Positions 1-8,667 of a DNA stretch of 64,000 nucleotides are shown here, one piece after another. Numbering within the stretch: position 1 is the stretch's first letter; each line of letters opens with the position of its first letter. The translations under genes were made by a program, and so were the position numbers. Source of the DNA: Streptomyces flaveus. Lineage in GTDB: Bacteria; Actinomycetota; Actinomycetes; Streptomycetales; Streptomycetaceae. The notes below the pieces were generated by a model that was not told where the DNA came from, searched no databases, and worked only from the letters and a program-made list of their open reading frames with translations. The stretch is taken from NCBI RefSeq assembly GCF_014647675.1, contig NZ_BMPQ01000027.1, positions 54,693-118,692 of the forward strand. The letters are read 5' to 3'.

Positions 1-281
1 AAACGCGGATTTGCCTCGACGATGTCCAGGCGGCTGGCTCGGGGCAGTTCGGGTATCAGGGTGCGGGTGACCGCGCCGGTGCCGGCACCGGCTTCCAGGA
101 CCGCCAGCGGGCGGGGCGCCTGAGCCCGTACGGGATCGGTGAGCGCGCGGGCCAGGGCCTTGCCGCTGGGGGCTACGGCACCCGTGGTGCGCAGATCACG
201 GGCTGCCTCGATCAGGAACGTCCAGCCTTCGGCATTGCGCTGCGCCGGGACGCGGTCGTGGGGAGTGGTCCAGTCGTTCAT
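1..281 (-). CDS. Class I SAM-dependent methyltransferase, N-terminal part (runs off the window)
   Basis: Only the first 93 or so codons are present; the gene continues past position 1. The start is the ATG at 281. The protein opens MNDWTTPHDR and then shows a TGAVAPSGKALARAL stretch and the SAM-binding motif I, VLEAGAGTGAVTRTL, followed by an acidic RLDIVEAN turn that normally contacts the ribose. This arrangement is known from the phospholipid N-methyltransferase (PmtA-like) and rRNA-adenine-dimethylase-like branch of Rossmann methyltransferases. The substrate cannot be read from this fragment. It is divergent from the histidine kinase gene, with about 96 bases between the starts. Confidence 0.75.
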   Translation of the reverse strand, partial: MNDWTTPHDRVPAQRNAEGWTFLIEAARDLRTTGAVAPSGKALARALTDPVRAQAPRPLAVLEAGAGTGAVTRTLIPELPRASRLDIVEANPR

Positions 282-377
282 GGAATTGACGCTAGAAAGC
301 CGCGTCCGGCATCGGATCCGTCGTTCTGCGACGGTGTCCCCCTACGAAAGTAGGGGGCAGGCAGTGTCGATCGTCAG

Positions 378-1577
378 ATGGAAGGGAGCGTGAGTCTGTC
401 TAGGATCGCGAAGGTGGGCAGGAACAAGGCCTCAAGGTGGGCAGCAGCCGCCGGACGTGCAGGACTCGTGGCGTTTCTCGCGCTGGCCGCCGCGGTGAAC
501 GGTGCGTCGATCGGCAGCGGTCAGTACGTGGCCCCGGTCATCGCCTCCGCGGTGGTGTGCGCGGTGGCTCTGCTCGTGCCGCGGCTGAGATGGCCTCTCG
601 CGCCGTTCCTGGTCACCGCGGTCACCGCGTGGTGGGGATGGCTCACGGTGCCGCTGCTGGGCATCGTCATGTTCGACCTGGCCGTGGCGCGCCGGATGCG
701 GGTGGCGGCGGGCTGCGCCGCCGTTGCGTTGGGCGTCAATCTGCTCGGCTACCCGGCAACTCGGGTGTGGGTCGACCAACGGTATGTGTCCGCGCTGTTC
801 GTGCTACTCGTCGCCGCCGTCGTCGGACTGTGGCTTGGCAACCGTCGGGGACTGATCCAGGCGCTGGCCGCCGACATGGAGCATCTGCGCGTCGAGTCGC
901 AGCTGCGCGAGGAAGCGGCCCGCATCGCGGAACGGTCCCGTATCGCCGCCGAGATGCACGACGTCCTGGCCCACCGCCTGAGCCTGATCGCGCTGCACAC
1001 CGGCGTGCTGGCCACCAAGAACGACATGCTGCCCGCACCGGTCGCGGAACGACTCGGTCTGCTGCGCACGGCGTCCGTCGAAGCCCTCACCGATCTGCGC
1101 GACGTTCTCGGTGTGCTGCGCGACTCCGACCCCGGCCCCGACGCCACGCCGACCAGCGCCGCGCTCACGCCGGTGATGAGGGAAGTAGGGGAACTGGCCG
1201 ACGAGGCCCGCGCCGCCGGCCAGCACATCGAGCTGACCACCGACGGCCTTCCCGAGCGGGCTCCGACCACCCACCGTCTGGCCGTGTACCGCATCGTCCA
1301 GGAAGCACTGACCAATGCCCGCAAGCACGCCGACGGCGCTCCGGTGACCGTACGCATCGACTACGGGCCGCCCGCCACCCTCGTCGAGGTCACCAACCCC
1401 CCTGGCACTCCCCGTACGGACACCGTCGGCAGCGGCTACGGCCTCGTCGGCCTGCGCGAACGCGTCACCGCCCTCGGCGGGCACCTGGACTCCGGACCGG
1501 CCGGCGCGGGCGCCTGGCGACTGGCCGCCCGCATCCCCCACCCCGCCGGCATCGAACAGAACGGCACCCGCACATGA
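378..1577 (+). CDS. Two-component sensor histidine kinase (HisKA_3 / NarL-type)
   Basis: A 399-residue membrane sensor kinase. Residues 25-155 hold about five hydrophobic segments with almost no extracellular domain, so the signal is probably sensed in or at the membrane. A dimerisation and phosphoacceptor region follows, with His194 in the motif AAEMHDVLAHRLSL, the classic HisKA_3 H-box. The ATPase domain has the N-box around Asn313 (EALTNARKHA) and a G-box at 351-362 (GSGYGLVGLRER). It phosphorylates the response regulator whose ATG overlaps its stop codon (ATGA, 1574-1577), so the two are translationally coupled. The ATG at 378 was taken as start; a GTG twelve bases later is also possible. 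The target pathway is not evident from the neighbours. Confidence 0.92.
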   Translation: MEGSVSLSRIAKVGRNKASRWAAAAGRAGLVAFLALAAAVNGASIGSGQYVAPVIASAVVCAVALLVPRLRWPLAPFLVTAVTAWWGWLTVPLLGIVMFDLAVARRMRVAAGCAAVALGVNLLGYPATRVWVDQRYVSALFVLLVAAVVGLWLGNRRGLIQALAADMEHLRVESQLREEAARIAERSRIAAEMHDVLAHRLSLIALHTGVLATKNDMLPAPVAERLGLLRTASVEALTDLRDVLGVLRDSDPGPDATPTSAALTPVMREVGELADEARAAGQHIELTTDGLPERAPTTHRLAVYRIVQEALTNARKHADGAPVTVRIDYGPPATLVEVTNPPGTPRTDTVGSGYGLVGLRERVTALGGHLDSGPAGAGAWRLAARIPHPAGIEQNGTRT

Positions 1578-2224
1578 TCCGCACCATGATCGTCGATGAC
1601 GACGCCCTGGTCCGCCTCGGCCTGGCCGACCTCCTGGACGGCGACCCCGGCATCGAGGTCGTCGCCCAGGCCCCCGATGGCCTGAAGGCCATCGAACAGG
1701 CCACCGCCCACCGCATCGACGTCGCCCTCGTCGACGTACGCATGCCCCACATGGACGGCATCACCGCCACCGCCCGCCTGCGAGCCATCCCTCACCCGCC
1801 GAAGGTGATCACCCTGACCACCTTCGACCTTGACGAGTACGTCTACAACGCCCTCGCCGCCGGAGCCGACGGCTTCCTGCTCAAGGACACCGACCCCGCC
1901 GAAATACTGCGCGCCGTCCACCTGGTGGCCGCTGGTTCGGCCATGCTCCACCCCACCGCGGCCCGCCGTCTCATCGACCGCTACCACGCGGCCAACCAGC
2001 CCGAAGCAACCGCTGCCAAGGCCCGGCTGGACCGGCTCACCCCCCGCGAACGCGACGTGCTCACCCTGCTCGCCCACGGCGACACCAACGCCGACATCGC
2101 CACCCGCCTCGCCATGCGCGAGAGCACCGTCAAGGCCCACGTCAGCCGTGTCCTGACCGCGCTGGAAGTCACCAACCGCGTCCAGGCCGCCCTCGTGGCC
2201 CGCGACGCGGGACTCACCTCCTGA
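1574..2224 (+). CDS. LuxR/NarL-family response regulator
   Basis: A 216-residue regulator partnered with the upstream kinase. The receiver domain covers residues 1-120, with the acidic pocket at Asp8-Asp10 and the phosphoacceptor Asp54 in ALVDVRMPHMDG. The C-terminal part (about 155-210) is a LuxR helix-turn-helix beginning LTPRERDVLTLLAHG, with the recognition helix in RESTVKAHVSRVL. The start ATG overlaps the kinase stop by four bases. Its own stop overlaps the start of a short hydrolase remnant in the same ATGA fashion. No binding site could be assigned. Confidence 0.93.
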   Translation: MIRTMIVDDDALVRLGLADLLDGDPGIEVVAQAPDGLKAIEQATAHRIDVALVDVRMPHMDGITATARLRAIPHPPKVITLTTFDLDEYVYNALAAGADGFLLKDTDPAEILRAVHLVAAGSAMLHPTAARRLIDRYHAANQPEATAAKARLDRLTPRERDVLTLLAHGDTNADIATRLAMRESTVKAHVSRVLTALEVTNRVQAALVARDAGLTS

Positions 2225-2451
2225 TGACTGACTCGTCGAGCCGATGCCGTCGAGTCGATATGGAGGCCCTTGAACTCGACATCCTTCGGGACGAGGACAT
2301 CGACTACGTACGGCGGACCGCGGCAGCGGGAGTCAGCACCGAACTCCACGTCCACCCCTCCATCCCGCACGCCTTCGAAGCCATCGCCTTCGACACCGCC
2401 GTCGCCCGGCGCATGAAGGCCGACCGCATTCGCGTTCTCAAGGGACTGTGA
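2224..2451 (+). pseudogene. C-terminal fragment of an alpha/beta-hydrolase (esterase/lipase type)
   Basis: This 75-codon frame begins at an ATG overlapping the response regulator stop. Residues 16-75 look like the last quarter of an acetyl-esterase-type alpha/beta hydrolase. LDILRDEDIDYVRRTAAAGV fits the segment carrying the catalytic Asp, and PSIPHAFEAIAF the segment carrying the catalytic His. The nucleophile elbow (GxSxG), oxyanion-hole region and everything upstream are missing, so it cannot be active alone. It is read as the remnant of a deletion that fused a hydrolase tail behind the two-component operon. It could still be translated by coupling. Confidence 0.6.
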
Positions 2452-2536
2452 CCAGTGAGCACATAGAGAGCGGACCAGAAGTGAAGGCACCAGTGCGCGC
2501 CGAACATGAAAGCGGTGCCCACACGCCTGGCTTTGT

Positions 2537-2668
2537 ACGTGGGAGCTGGGTTCTGGCAACACCTGAAGGCTTGCGGTGAGCGCATCGGTGTGTCCCGTGC
2601 TGAGGCGCTGCCTCAGCGGACTGCCTGGGCCAGGAATCCCCTCACTCTTCAGGGAGGGGAGGATTCAA
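2537..2668 (+). mobile_element. Possible right-end remnant of an IS200/IS605-family (tnpB) element
   Basis: Between the hydrolase fragment and the fucosidase gene the DNA holds two hairpins. One has arms at 2599-2606 and 2610-2617 (GCTGAGGC/GCCTCAGC). The other pairs TCCCCTC at 2637-2643 with GAGGGGA at 2654-2660 and is followed by GGATTCAAGG. A CCCC-stem, TTCAG, GGGG-stem, GGATTCAA arrangement is what I recall from the 3' ends of actinobacterial tnpB genes, where the right end also forms the omega-RNA scaffold. No intact TnpB frame with RuvC motifs is present, so at most a right end survives. This is resemblance only; a rho-independent terminator is the alternative. Confidence 0.4.
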
Positions 2669-2776
2669 GGGGCGTGCCCCGATGACGTACCGCATCAGCA
2701 TCCGTTGAGGAACCGGTGTCGCGAGCGGCATCGTGCCGTCGCGACCACCGGTCGTGTTCAGGGCGTACGTCGAGTC

Positions 2777-5125
2777 TCAGCCACGCCAGTGCACTTTGAA
2801 GACCCACGCATGCTGCCCCGCCTTGCGTGCGGCTTCGGGGATGTCGATCACCAGCGCCCCGTTGCTGAGGGTCCATGTCAGGGGCCGGCCGTGGCCGAGC
2901 ATCGTCACCTTGTCGCCGCTGCGGATCGGGATCGGTGCTTCGACGGTGAGCTTGGCGCCCGGCTTGGCCAGGGAGTGGATGTAGAAGGCCTCGTCCGGGC
3001 GGACGGTGAACCGCAGGTCCTCGCCCAGTTCGGCCATCCGGGACCAGTACGTGGTGTCGTAGATCGCCTCTCCGTTGGTGCGCAGCCAGCGGCCTGTCTC
3101 GCGCAGCCGGGTCTGCATGATCTCAGGGATGGTGCCGTCGGCACGCGGGCCGATGTCGAGGAGGAAGTTGCCGTTCTTGGAGACGATGTCGACGAGGCTG
3201 TGCACCACCTGTTCGGTCGTCATGTAGGCGTCGTCCGGTGTCGCCTGGTTGTAGCCGTAGCTGAAGGGGTCCAGGCCGCGGCTGGACTCCCACTTGGCGA
3301 CGACCGTGTTGTCGTACGTCGTGTACTCGGGCGTGGTGAAGTCGTGGAAGGCGATGCCCGCACGGTCGTTGACGGTGACCTCGATGGGCCGGGGGCGGTT
3401 CTTGGCGTGGTTGAAGTATTCGGCGAGGACGTTCAGGCTGTCGTTGGCGCCGCCGATGTCACACCAGATGAGCTCCGGGTCGTAGCCCTGGATCAGCTCC
3501 AGCATCTGCGGGGCCTGGTAGTCCTTCACGAAGTCCTTGCCCGCGGTGTAACCCGTGTACGGCACCGGTTCCCGGGTGTATGGATTGCGCGGGGCGTGAC
3601 CCATCCAGGGATTGTCCGGGTTGAACCACTCGGGCATGGAGAAGTAGAGCCCGCGGTGGAGTTCGGGTGTGTAGCGGCGGGACGCCTCGAAGAGTTCCTT
3701 GATGAGGTCCCGTTTCGGGCCCATCTTCACGGAACTGCGGTCGGAGACCTTCGTGTCCCACAGGGCGAAGCCTTCGTGGTGCTTCGAGGTCAGCACGTGG
3801 TACTCCGCGCCCGCGTCCCGGAACAGTTCGACCCAGGCGCGCGGATCGAACTTCTCCGCCGTGAACATCGGGATGAAGTCGTCGTAGGCGAAGCCTTCGC
3901 CGTACTTCTCGCGGTGGTACGCGAAGACCGCGTTGGCGGGGTCCTGCATGTGGTTCCAGTACCACTCGGCGTACTGCTTTCCGACCGGCGACCAGGCGGG
4001 CACCGAGTAGACACCCCAGTGGATGAAGATGCCGAACTTGGCGCCGTGGAACCAGTACGGCGCCTGGTGGCCGGAGAGAGAAGCCGCAGTGGGCTGGTAG
4101 TCGGCGACTCCGAGGGTCAACCGGCTTTTCTGCGCGGCGGCTTGAGATCCGCGTCCGGTGACGGTCACCGAGCCGTCCCGGACCGTGCCGGGGGCGGTGC
4201 CCACACGGTTGCGGATGCCCACGCGGACGCGGGCCTGCTCGCCGGGGTCCAGACGGCGGACGCGTGCGGCCTCGACGGTGCGGGCTCCCGGAACCTCGAC
4301 GCGCACCGACACGCCGTCCGCGGCCAGGACGGCGACCGTCCCCGCGTTGACGACGGTGGCTTCGACGCTCTGGGCGCCGGACGACTCCAGGAGCGAGTTG
4401 GTGGACCGGGCCCCGCGCAGAGCCAGCGCGCGTCCCTGAGCGGCAGGTTGCAGGGACAGCGCGAACACGTGGAGCGAGGTCTTGTTCGCCTCCGCCGGGT
4501 TGGTCACCGGAAGCGTGATCGCTACGGCGTCGCGCCGTGGATCGAGCCACAGCTCGGACGTGCCGATCCCCACGCGGTGTTCGTCCCTGGTGCCGTCCGG
4601 TCCGTAGCGGTACGGCACCGACAGAGATCCGCCCGCGGAGTACCAGTCGGAACCGCCGAGGGTGGCGGTCGTGGTCGAGCCGTCCGTGTAGTGGACCGTA
4701 GCTGTGCCGGAGGCGTTGCCATAGCTGCCCGCGGTGAGGAAGACGGCCGAGAGGTAGCGGCCTTTGGGCAGTTCGGCGCGCTGGCCGAGTGCGACGACAT
4801 TGTTCTTCGCGCCGTCAGCGGAGGCCGGGAAGACGAAGGGCACGCCGTCGACTTCGACACGGCCCGTCGGAAGTTCCTCCCCCGGGAACGTGTAGCCCGA
4901 GCCGTCGAAGTCGCCGCCCCGTGCGGAGGCGGTGTCGATGCCGTCGTTGTCGTAGAGGGTGTCGAGCGGGACAGGGACGGGGTCGGGGACGGGAGCCCAC
5001 GGCCCGGCGTGCTCCGGGAGCGGTTCGGCGGCGTGTGCGGCGGTGGCTGAGGTGAGGGGAAGGGCTGCCGCGGCGGCGACTCCGGCCGCAGCGCCCAGGA
5101 CCTGACGTCTCGGATACGTACCCAT
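2777..5125 (-). CDS. Secreted alpha-L-fucosidase (GH29)
   Basis: A 782-residue exported glycosidase that should release alpha-L-fucose from glycans outside the cell. The start MGTYPRRQVLG (ATG at 5125, GGAG six bases upstream) gives a twin-arginine signal peptide ending near AHAA. An N-terminal beta-rich region (about 40-330) precedes the catalytic (beta/alpha)8 barrel, which begins at FGIFIHWGVYSVPAW. Typical GH29 signatures follow: LTSKHHEGFALWDTK, a YFSMPEWFNP segment, and ELIWCDIGGAND, in which Asp556 sits where the GH29 nucleophile is expected. A short C-terminal beta domain ends the protein. At 782 residues it is longer than minimal fucosidases because of the N-terminal extension. It stands alone, separate from the polysaccharide island at 15-21 kb. 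Confidence 0.9.
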   Translation of the reverse strand: MGTYPRRQVLGAAAGVAAAAALPLTSATAAHAAEPLPEHAGPWAPVPDPVPVPLDTLYDNDGIDTASARGGDFDGSGYTFPGEELPTGRVEVDGVPFVFPASADGAKNNVVALGQRAELPKGRYLSAVFLTAGSYGNASGTATVHYTDGSTTTATLGGSDWYSAGGSLSVPYRYGPDGTRDEHRVGIGTSELWLDPRRDAVAITLPVTNPAEANKTSLHVFALSLQPAAQGRALALRGARSTNSLLESSGAQSVEATVVNAGTVAVLAADGVSVRVEVPGARTVEAARVRRLDPGEQARVRVGIRNRVGTAPGTVRDGSVTVTGRGSQAAAQKSRLTLGVADYQPTAASLSGHQAPYWFHGAKFGIFIHWGVYSVPAWSPVGKQYAEWYWNHMQDPANAVFAYHREKYGEGFAYDDFIPMFTAEKFDPRAWVELFRDAGAEYHVLTSKHHEGFALWDTKVSDRSSVKMGPKRDLIKELFEASRRYTPELHRGLYFSMPEWFNPDNPWMGHAPRNPYTREPVPYTGYTAGKDFVKDYQAPQMLELIQGYDPELIWCDIGGANDSLNVLAEYFNHAKNRPRPIEVTVNDRAGIAFHDFTTPEYTTYDNTVVAKWESSRGLDPFSYGYNQATPDDAYMTTEQVVHSLVDIVSKNGNFLLDIGPRADGTIPEIMQTRLRETGRWLRTNGEAIYDTTYWSRMAELGEDLRFTVRPDEAFYIHSLAKPGAKLTVEAPIPIRSGDKVTMLGHGRPLTWTLSNGALVIDIPEAARKAGQHAWVFKVHWRG

Positions 5126-5633
5126 GAGCGGCTCCAATTCATCGGATGTCTGATGATTGAAGGGACTCGCCGCGGTGTCAATGGGACGGACAGGGAGGGG
5201 AATTAGAGAGATAGGTAGGATGACACAGTGGATGGCTCGGGCGCATGTACCGTTTGATCAGTTTTCCGGTGGATCTCAGGGGAGTGGGGAGAGTTGGCAC
5301 GGGTGCACGGCGGCGTGTGTGGCTGCCTCTGGCGGTAAGCGCTTCGTCGCGCGCGAGGTCTACCACCACCTCACCAGCGCCTTCAGGACCGGACCATCGG
5401 CATCTCCAGCCACTTGACGATCTACAGGAGCTTCAGAGTCAAGCTCATGCCGTGTAGAGGGACCGCGCTTTCCGCGCCGTGCGACGTGCCGTCCGACGTG
5501 CTGAGGACGTGCGAACCCCGGGGCGCTCGCCGTGTGGGGGCGGGCGCCCTTACAGAACCACACGCCCACGGAGCACGGTGTGCAGGCGTGTGGGTACCGA
5601 ATATGCAGCTTCCTACTTGCTGGAAGCAGCGTC
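5126..5633. other. Intergenic region, no convincing gene
   Basis: About 508 bases lie between the fucosidase start and the MFS gene stop. The left part must contain the fucosidase promoter. On the plus strand around 5334-5370 a short frame reads GKRFVAREVYHHL, loosely like the C-terminus of IS110-type transposases. On the minus strand near 5564-5608 a frame ends VPTRLHTVLRGRVVL. Both are too short to call and may be debris of former genes. Confidence 0.4.
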
Positions 5634-7106
5634 CTACTCCGCGCCCGCGGTCTTCACGGCGGCTGACTCCGCCGGGGCGGGGACCTCTGTCGGGGGTCTA
5701 CGGGGGATGAGGCTCGCGAAGGTGAAGGAGAGGACACCGGCGCCGACGCCCAGGGCCAGGACGGCACGCAGGCCGTTCTCCGTCGGGATGTGCACGCCGT
5801 GGAAGTCGGTGGTCATGTGCGCCAGGATCAGGCCGGCGACAGCGCTGGAAACGGTCGTGCCGATGGAACGCATAAGGGCGTTGAGGCCGTTGGCGGCGGC
5901 GGTCTCGGACACCGGCACGGCTTCCATGATCAGCGCGGGCAGCGCGCCGTAGGCGAAGCCCACTCCTGTCGCCACGATGCAGGAGGCCACGATGACCTGC
6001 CAGAGCCCGGACATCATCACCATGGTGAGCAGGTAGCCCGCTCCCACGATCACGGACCCGATCATGAGCGTCACCCTCGGCCCCTTGGTCTTGGTGATGC
6101 GCGCTCCGTACGGGGAGACCGCCATCATCGTCAGACCCTGCGGAGCCATGACCAGGCCGGTGACGACCAGAGACTTGCCCAGACCGTAGCCGGTGGCCTC
6201 AGGCATCGTGAGCAGCTGTGGCAGCACCAGGTTCATCGCGAACAGGGCGAGGCCGAGCGCCAGTCCGGCGAGGTTGGTGAGCAGTACCTGCGGTTGTGCG
6301 GTGGTGCGCAGGTCCACCATGGGCTGCGGGGCGCGCAGTTGGAACCAGCCCCACAGCGGCAGCACGATCACGGCCACGGCGAACAGGGAGAGGACCGTAC
6401 CGCTTCCCCATCCCCAGTCGGCGCCCTTGGAGACCGCGAGGAGCAGGCAGACCAGGCCCACCGCCATGCCGACCGCACCCATCAGATCGAAGCGCCCGCC
6501 CGTACGCACCTTCGACTCGGGCACCAGCAGGAACACGAGCCCGGCGGCGACTGCGCCGAGGGCCGCGGACACCCAGAACAGCACGTGCCAGTCGAAGTTG
6601 TCGGCGATGACCGCGGCGGCGGGCAGGCCCAGGGCGGCGCCGACGCCGAGGGAGCCGAGCATCGCCGCCGTCGCCGCGGGCACTTTCTCGGCGGGCAGTA
6701 CGTCGCGCATGATGCTCACGCCCAGCGGCACCACGCCCGCCGCCAGTCCCTGCAACGCCCGTCCGACGAGCAGCGGACCGAGGGAGTCGCTCAGCGCGCA
6801 GATCACCGAGCCCAGCACCATCAGGCCGACGCCGAGCAGGAGCATGCGCCGCTTGCCGTACATGTCGCCGAGCCGGCCCGTCACGGGAGTGGAGACTGCG
6901 CCGCACAGCAGCGTGGCCGTGACGGCCCAGGCGGTGTCCGAGGCCTGGGCGTCCAGCAGTCGGGGCAGGAGGGGGACGATCGGGATCACCAGGGTCTGCG
7001 TCATCGCGGCGGCGATCCCGGTGAAGGCGAGTGTCGCCACCACGACGCCCAGACGTAACGACGGGAAATTCTGCGCCTGGGCGGTCGGCGGGTGTGTTCC
7101 GGACAT
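5634..7106 (-). CDS. MFS drug/metabolite exporter, DHA2 (14-helix) type
   Basis: A 490-residue proton-driven exporter. Fourteen hydrophobic segments can be counted, as in the EmrB/QacA group. The loop between helices 2 and 3 carries GRLGDMYGKRRMLL, the conserved MFS motif A. Start ATG at 7106 has AGGGAAGG upstream. It is the last gene of a minus-strand set containing ferredoxin reductase, ferredoxin and two P450s, so a plausible job is export of the P450 product or of the compound that induces the set. Substrate specificity cannot be read from sequence. Confidence 0.88.
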   Translation of the reverse strand: MSGTHPPTAQAQNFPSLRLGVVVATLAFTGIAAAMTQTLVIPIVPLLPRLLDAQASDTAWAVTATLLCGAVSTPVTGRLGDMYGKRRMLLLGVGLMVLGSVICALSDSLGPLLVGRALQGLAAGVVPLGVSIMRDVLPAEKVPAATAAMLGSLGVGAALGLPAAAVIADNFDWHVLFWVSAALGAVAAGLVFLLVPESKVRTGGRFDLMGAVGMAVGLVCLLLAVSKGADWGWGSGTVLSLFAVAVIVLPLWGWFQLRAPQPMVDLRTTAQPQVLLTNLAGLALGLALFAMNLVLPQLLTMPEATGYGLGKSLVVTGLVMAPQGLTMMAVSPYGARITKTKGPRVTLMIGSVIVGAGYLLTMVMMSGLWQVIVASCIVATGVGFAYGALPALIMEAVPVSETAAANGLNALMRSIGTTVSSAVAGLILAHMTTDFHGVHIPTENGLRAVLALGVGAGVLSFTFASLIPRRPPTEVPAPAESAAVKTAGAE

Positions 7107-7227
7107 GGGTGAGCCTTCCCTGTGGGGGTGCGGGCTGAGAGCGGCCGCAACGGAATGGGCTGACGTCGGTGAGGACAGGGAGCAGGTAGGGGTTGCTCAT
7201 TCGGGCGGTGGGCCCGTGCGCGCCGGC

Positions 7228-8403
7228 CTAAAGCGCGTTGGAGGCCAGTGCGTCGTGCCAGGGAGTGCCGGTAGCGATGGCCTGGCGCCACGGGCGGATG
7301 GCCTTGGGCGGCATGCCGACGGCGAGGACTCCGGTCAGCGTCTCGCCGGTGCGGTATGCGGCCACGAACCTGCGCTCGCTCAAGTCGCCTTCCATGACGG
7401 CCACTTCGTCGTGGCCGCGCAGATATCCGTACGCCTGGATCCTCATGTCGTACTGGTCGGACCAGAAGTAGGGCACCGGCGCGAACGGCTTGCCGGTCTC
7501 AGGGTGGAGCAGGTTACGGGCCGCGGCCATGCCCTGCTCGGCCGCGTTGGTACGGTGCTCGATCCGCATCGGTGTCCCGAACAGCGGGTTGTGCCAGCGG
7601 GCGACGTCCCCGGCCGTGTACACCTTCGGCGCGGCACGGCAGTACTCGTCGCAGAGCACGCCGTCGGCCACCGGCAGGCCGCTGCCGCCCAGCCACTCGG
7701 TGTTGGGAAGCGATCCGACGGCCACCAACACCTCGTCGGCCTCGACCAGTTCGCCGTCCGCCAGACGCACGCCGCGCTCGGTCACTCCGGTCACGGTGAC
7801 CCCGGTGCGCAGGTGCACGCCATGGTCGCGGTGGGCCCGCGAGAGGATCTGTCCGACCTCCGTGCCAACCGCGTGGGCCAGTGGCACCGGGGCGGGTTCG
7901 AGCAGGACGACCTCCACACCGAGCCGCCATGCCACGGCGGCGGCCTCGGCGCCGAGGAAGCCTGCGCCGACCACCACCAGGCGGCTGCCCGGCTTCAGCC
8001 TCTCCCGCAGGGCGAGCGCGTCGTCGAGCGTGCGCAGGACGTGGGCGACACCGTCACCGGGAAGGCGCCGTGGCCGTACACCGGTCGCTATGACCAGCCG
8101 GTCGTACGGCACCGTCGAGCCGTCCGCCAGCCGCACCAGACGCGCGGCGGTGTCGAGGCCGGTCGCGGCGGCGCCGAGGCGCAGGTCGAGGCCGAGGGCG
8201 GCGAGGTCCTCCGGAGTCCGCAGGGCCGTCCTGTCGACGTCCCACTGACCGGACAGGACCTGTTTGGACAGCGGGGGCCGGTCGTAGGGCGGGTGGAGTT
8301 CGTCGCCGACCAGGGTCAGCGTGCCGTCGTAGCCCTCCCGGCGCAGTGTCTCGGCCGCCGCCAGACCGGCGGTCGAGGCACCGACGACCACGATCCGCTT
8401 CAC
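7228..8403 (-). CDS. FAD-dependent ferredoxin reductase for P450
   Basis: A 391-residue NAD(P)H:ferredoxin oxidoreductase of the putidaredoxin-reductase type. The GTG at 8403 gives VKRIVVVGASTAGLAAAETL, the FAD dinucleotide fold. The motif YDRPPLSKQ follows at about residue 45, RLVVVGAGFLGAEAA is the NAD(P)H-binding fold, and YTAGDVARW is the second FAD motif. A longer upstream frame exists, but it would run through the ferredoxin gene and shows no protein-like composition. The start overlaps the ferredoxin stop (GTGA), so the two are translationally coupled. It should pass electrons to the adjacent [3Fe-4S] ferredoxin and on to the P450s. Confidence 0.92.
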   Translation of the reverse strand: MKRIVVVGASTAGLAAAETLRREGYDGTLTLVGDELHPPYDRPPLSKQVLSGQWDVDRTALRTPEDLAALGLDLRLGAAATGLDTAARLVRLADGSTVPYDRLVIATGVRPRRLPGDGVAHVLRTLDDALALRERLKPGSRLVVVGAGFLGAEAAAVAWRLGVEVVLLEPAPVPLAHAVGTEVGQILSRAHRDHGVHLRTGVTVTGVTERGVRLADGELVEADEVLVAVGSLPNTEWLGGSGLPVADGVLCDEYCRAAPKVYTAGDVARWHNPLFGTPMRIEHRTNAAEQGMAAARNLLHPETGKPFAPVPYFWSDQYDMRIQAYGYLRGHDEVAVMEGDLSERRFVAAYRTGETLTGVLAVGMPPKAIRPWRQAIATGTPWHDALASNAL

Positions 8404-8597
8404 CGCTCGGCCAAGCGGATCGCCGCGGCCGGGCAGACGGCCACGGCCTCCCGTACGCCGTCGGGGAGTTCGGCGGCGGGGTGCTCCTCCAGCACCACGG
8501 CGACGCCGTCCTCGTCCCGTTGGTCGAACACGTCGGGGGCGGCCATCACACACTGCCCGGCCGCGACGCATTTCGGTTCGTCCAGCTCCACACGCAT
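8400..8597 (-). CDS. [3Fe-4S] ferredoxin, P450 redox partner
   Basis: A 65-residue ferredoxin. Cys10, Cys16 and Cys55 supply the cluster ligands in CVAAGQC and CP. Position 13 is Ala where a fourth Cys would be needed for a [4Fe-4S] cluster, so a [3Fe-4S] cluster is expected. It lies directly between the P450 at 8668-9897 and the reductase and is coupled to the latter. It differs from the two other ferredoxins in the window, which have CQDHGQC. Confidence 0.92.
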   Translation of the reverse strand: MRVELDEPKCVAAGQCVMAAPDVFDQRDEDGVAVVLEEHPAAELPDGVREAVAVCPAAAIRLAER

Positions 8598-8667
8598 GGT
8601 TTCTCGTCCTCGGTTCTTCAGGGGTGGGGCTTCAGGCAGGGGGTTTTCAGGGGCGGCGGCCTTGCGG

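Noticed and set aside
2576..5050. Very long open frame antisense to the fucosidase gene
   Set aside because: Its translation is Val/Gly/Arg-rich with no domain. High-GC genes routinely leave the opposite strand open. The GH29 protein is unmistakable.
5334..5370. Possible IS110-type transposase C-terminus (GKRFVAREVYHHL)
   Set aside because: Too short, no other transposase motif or terminal repeat nearby.
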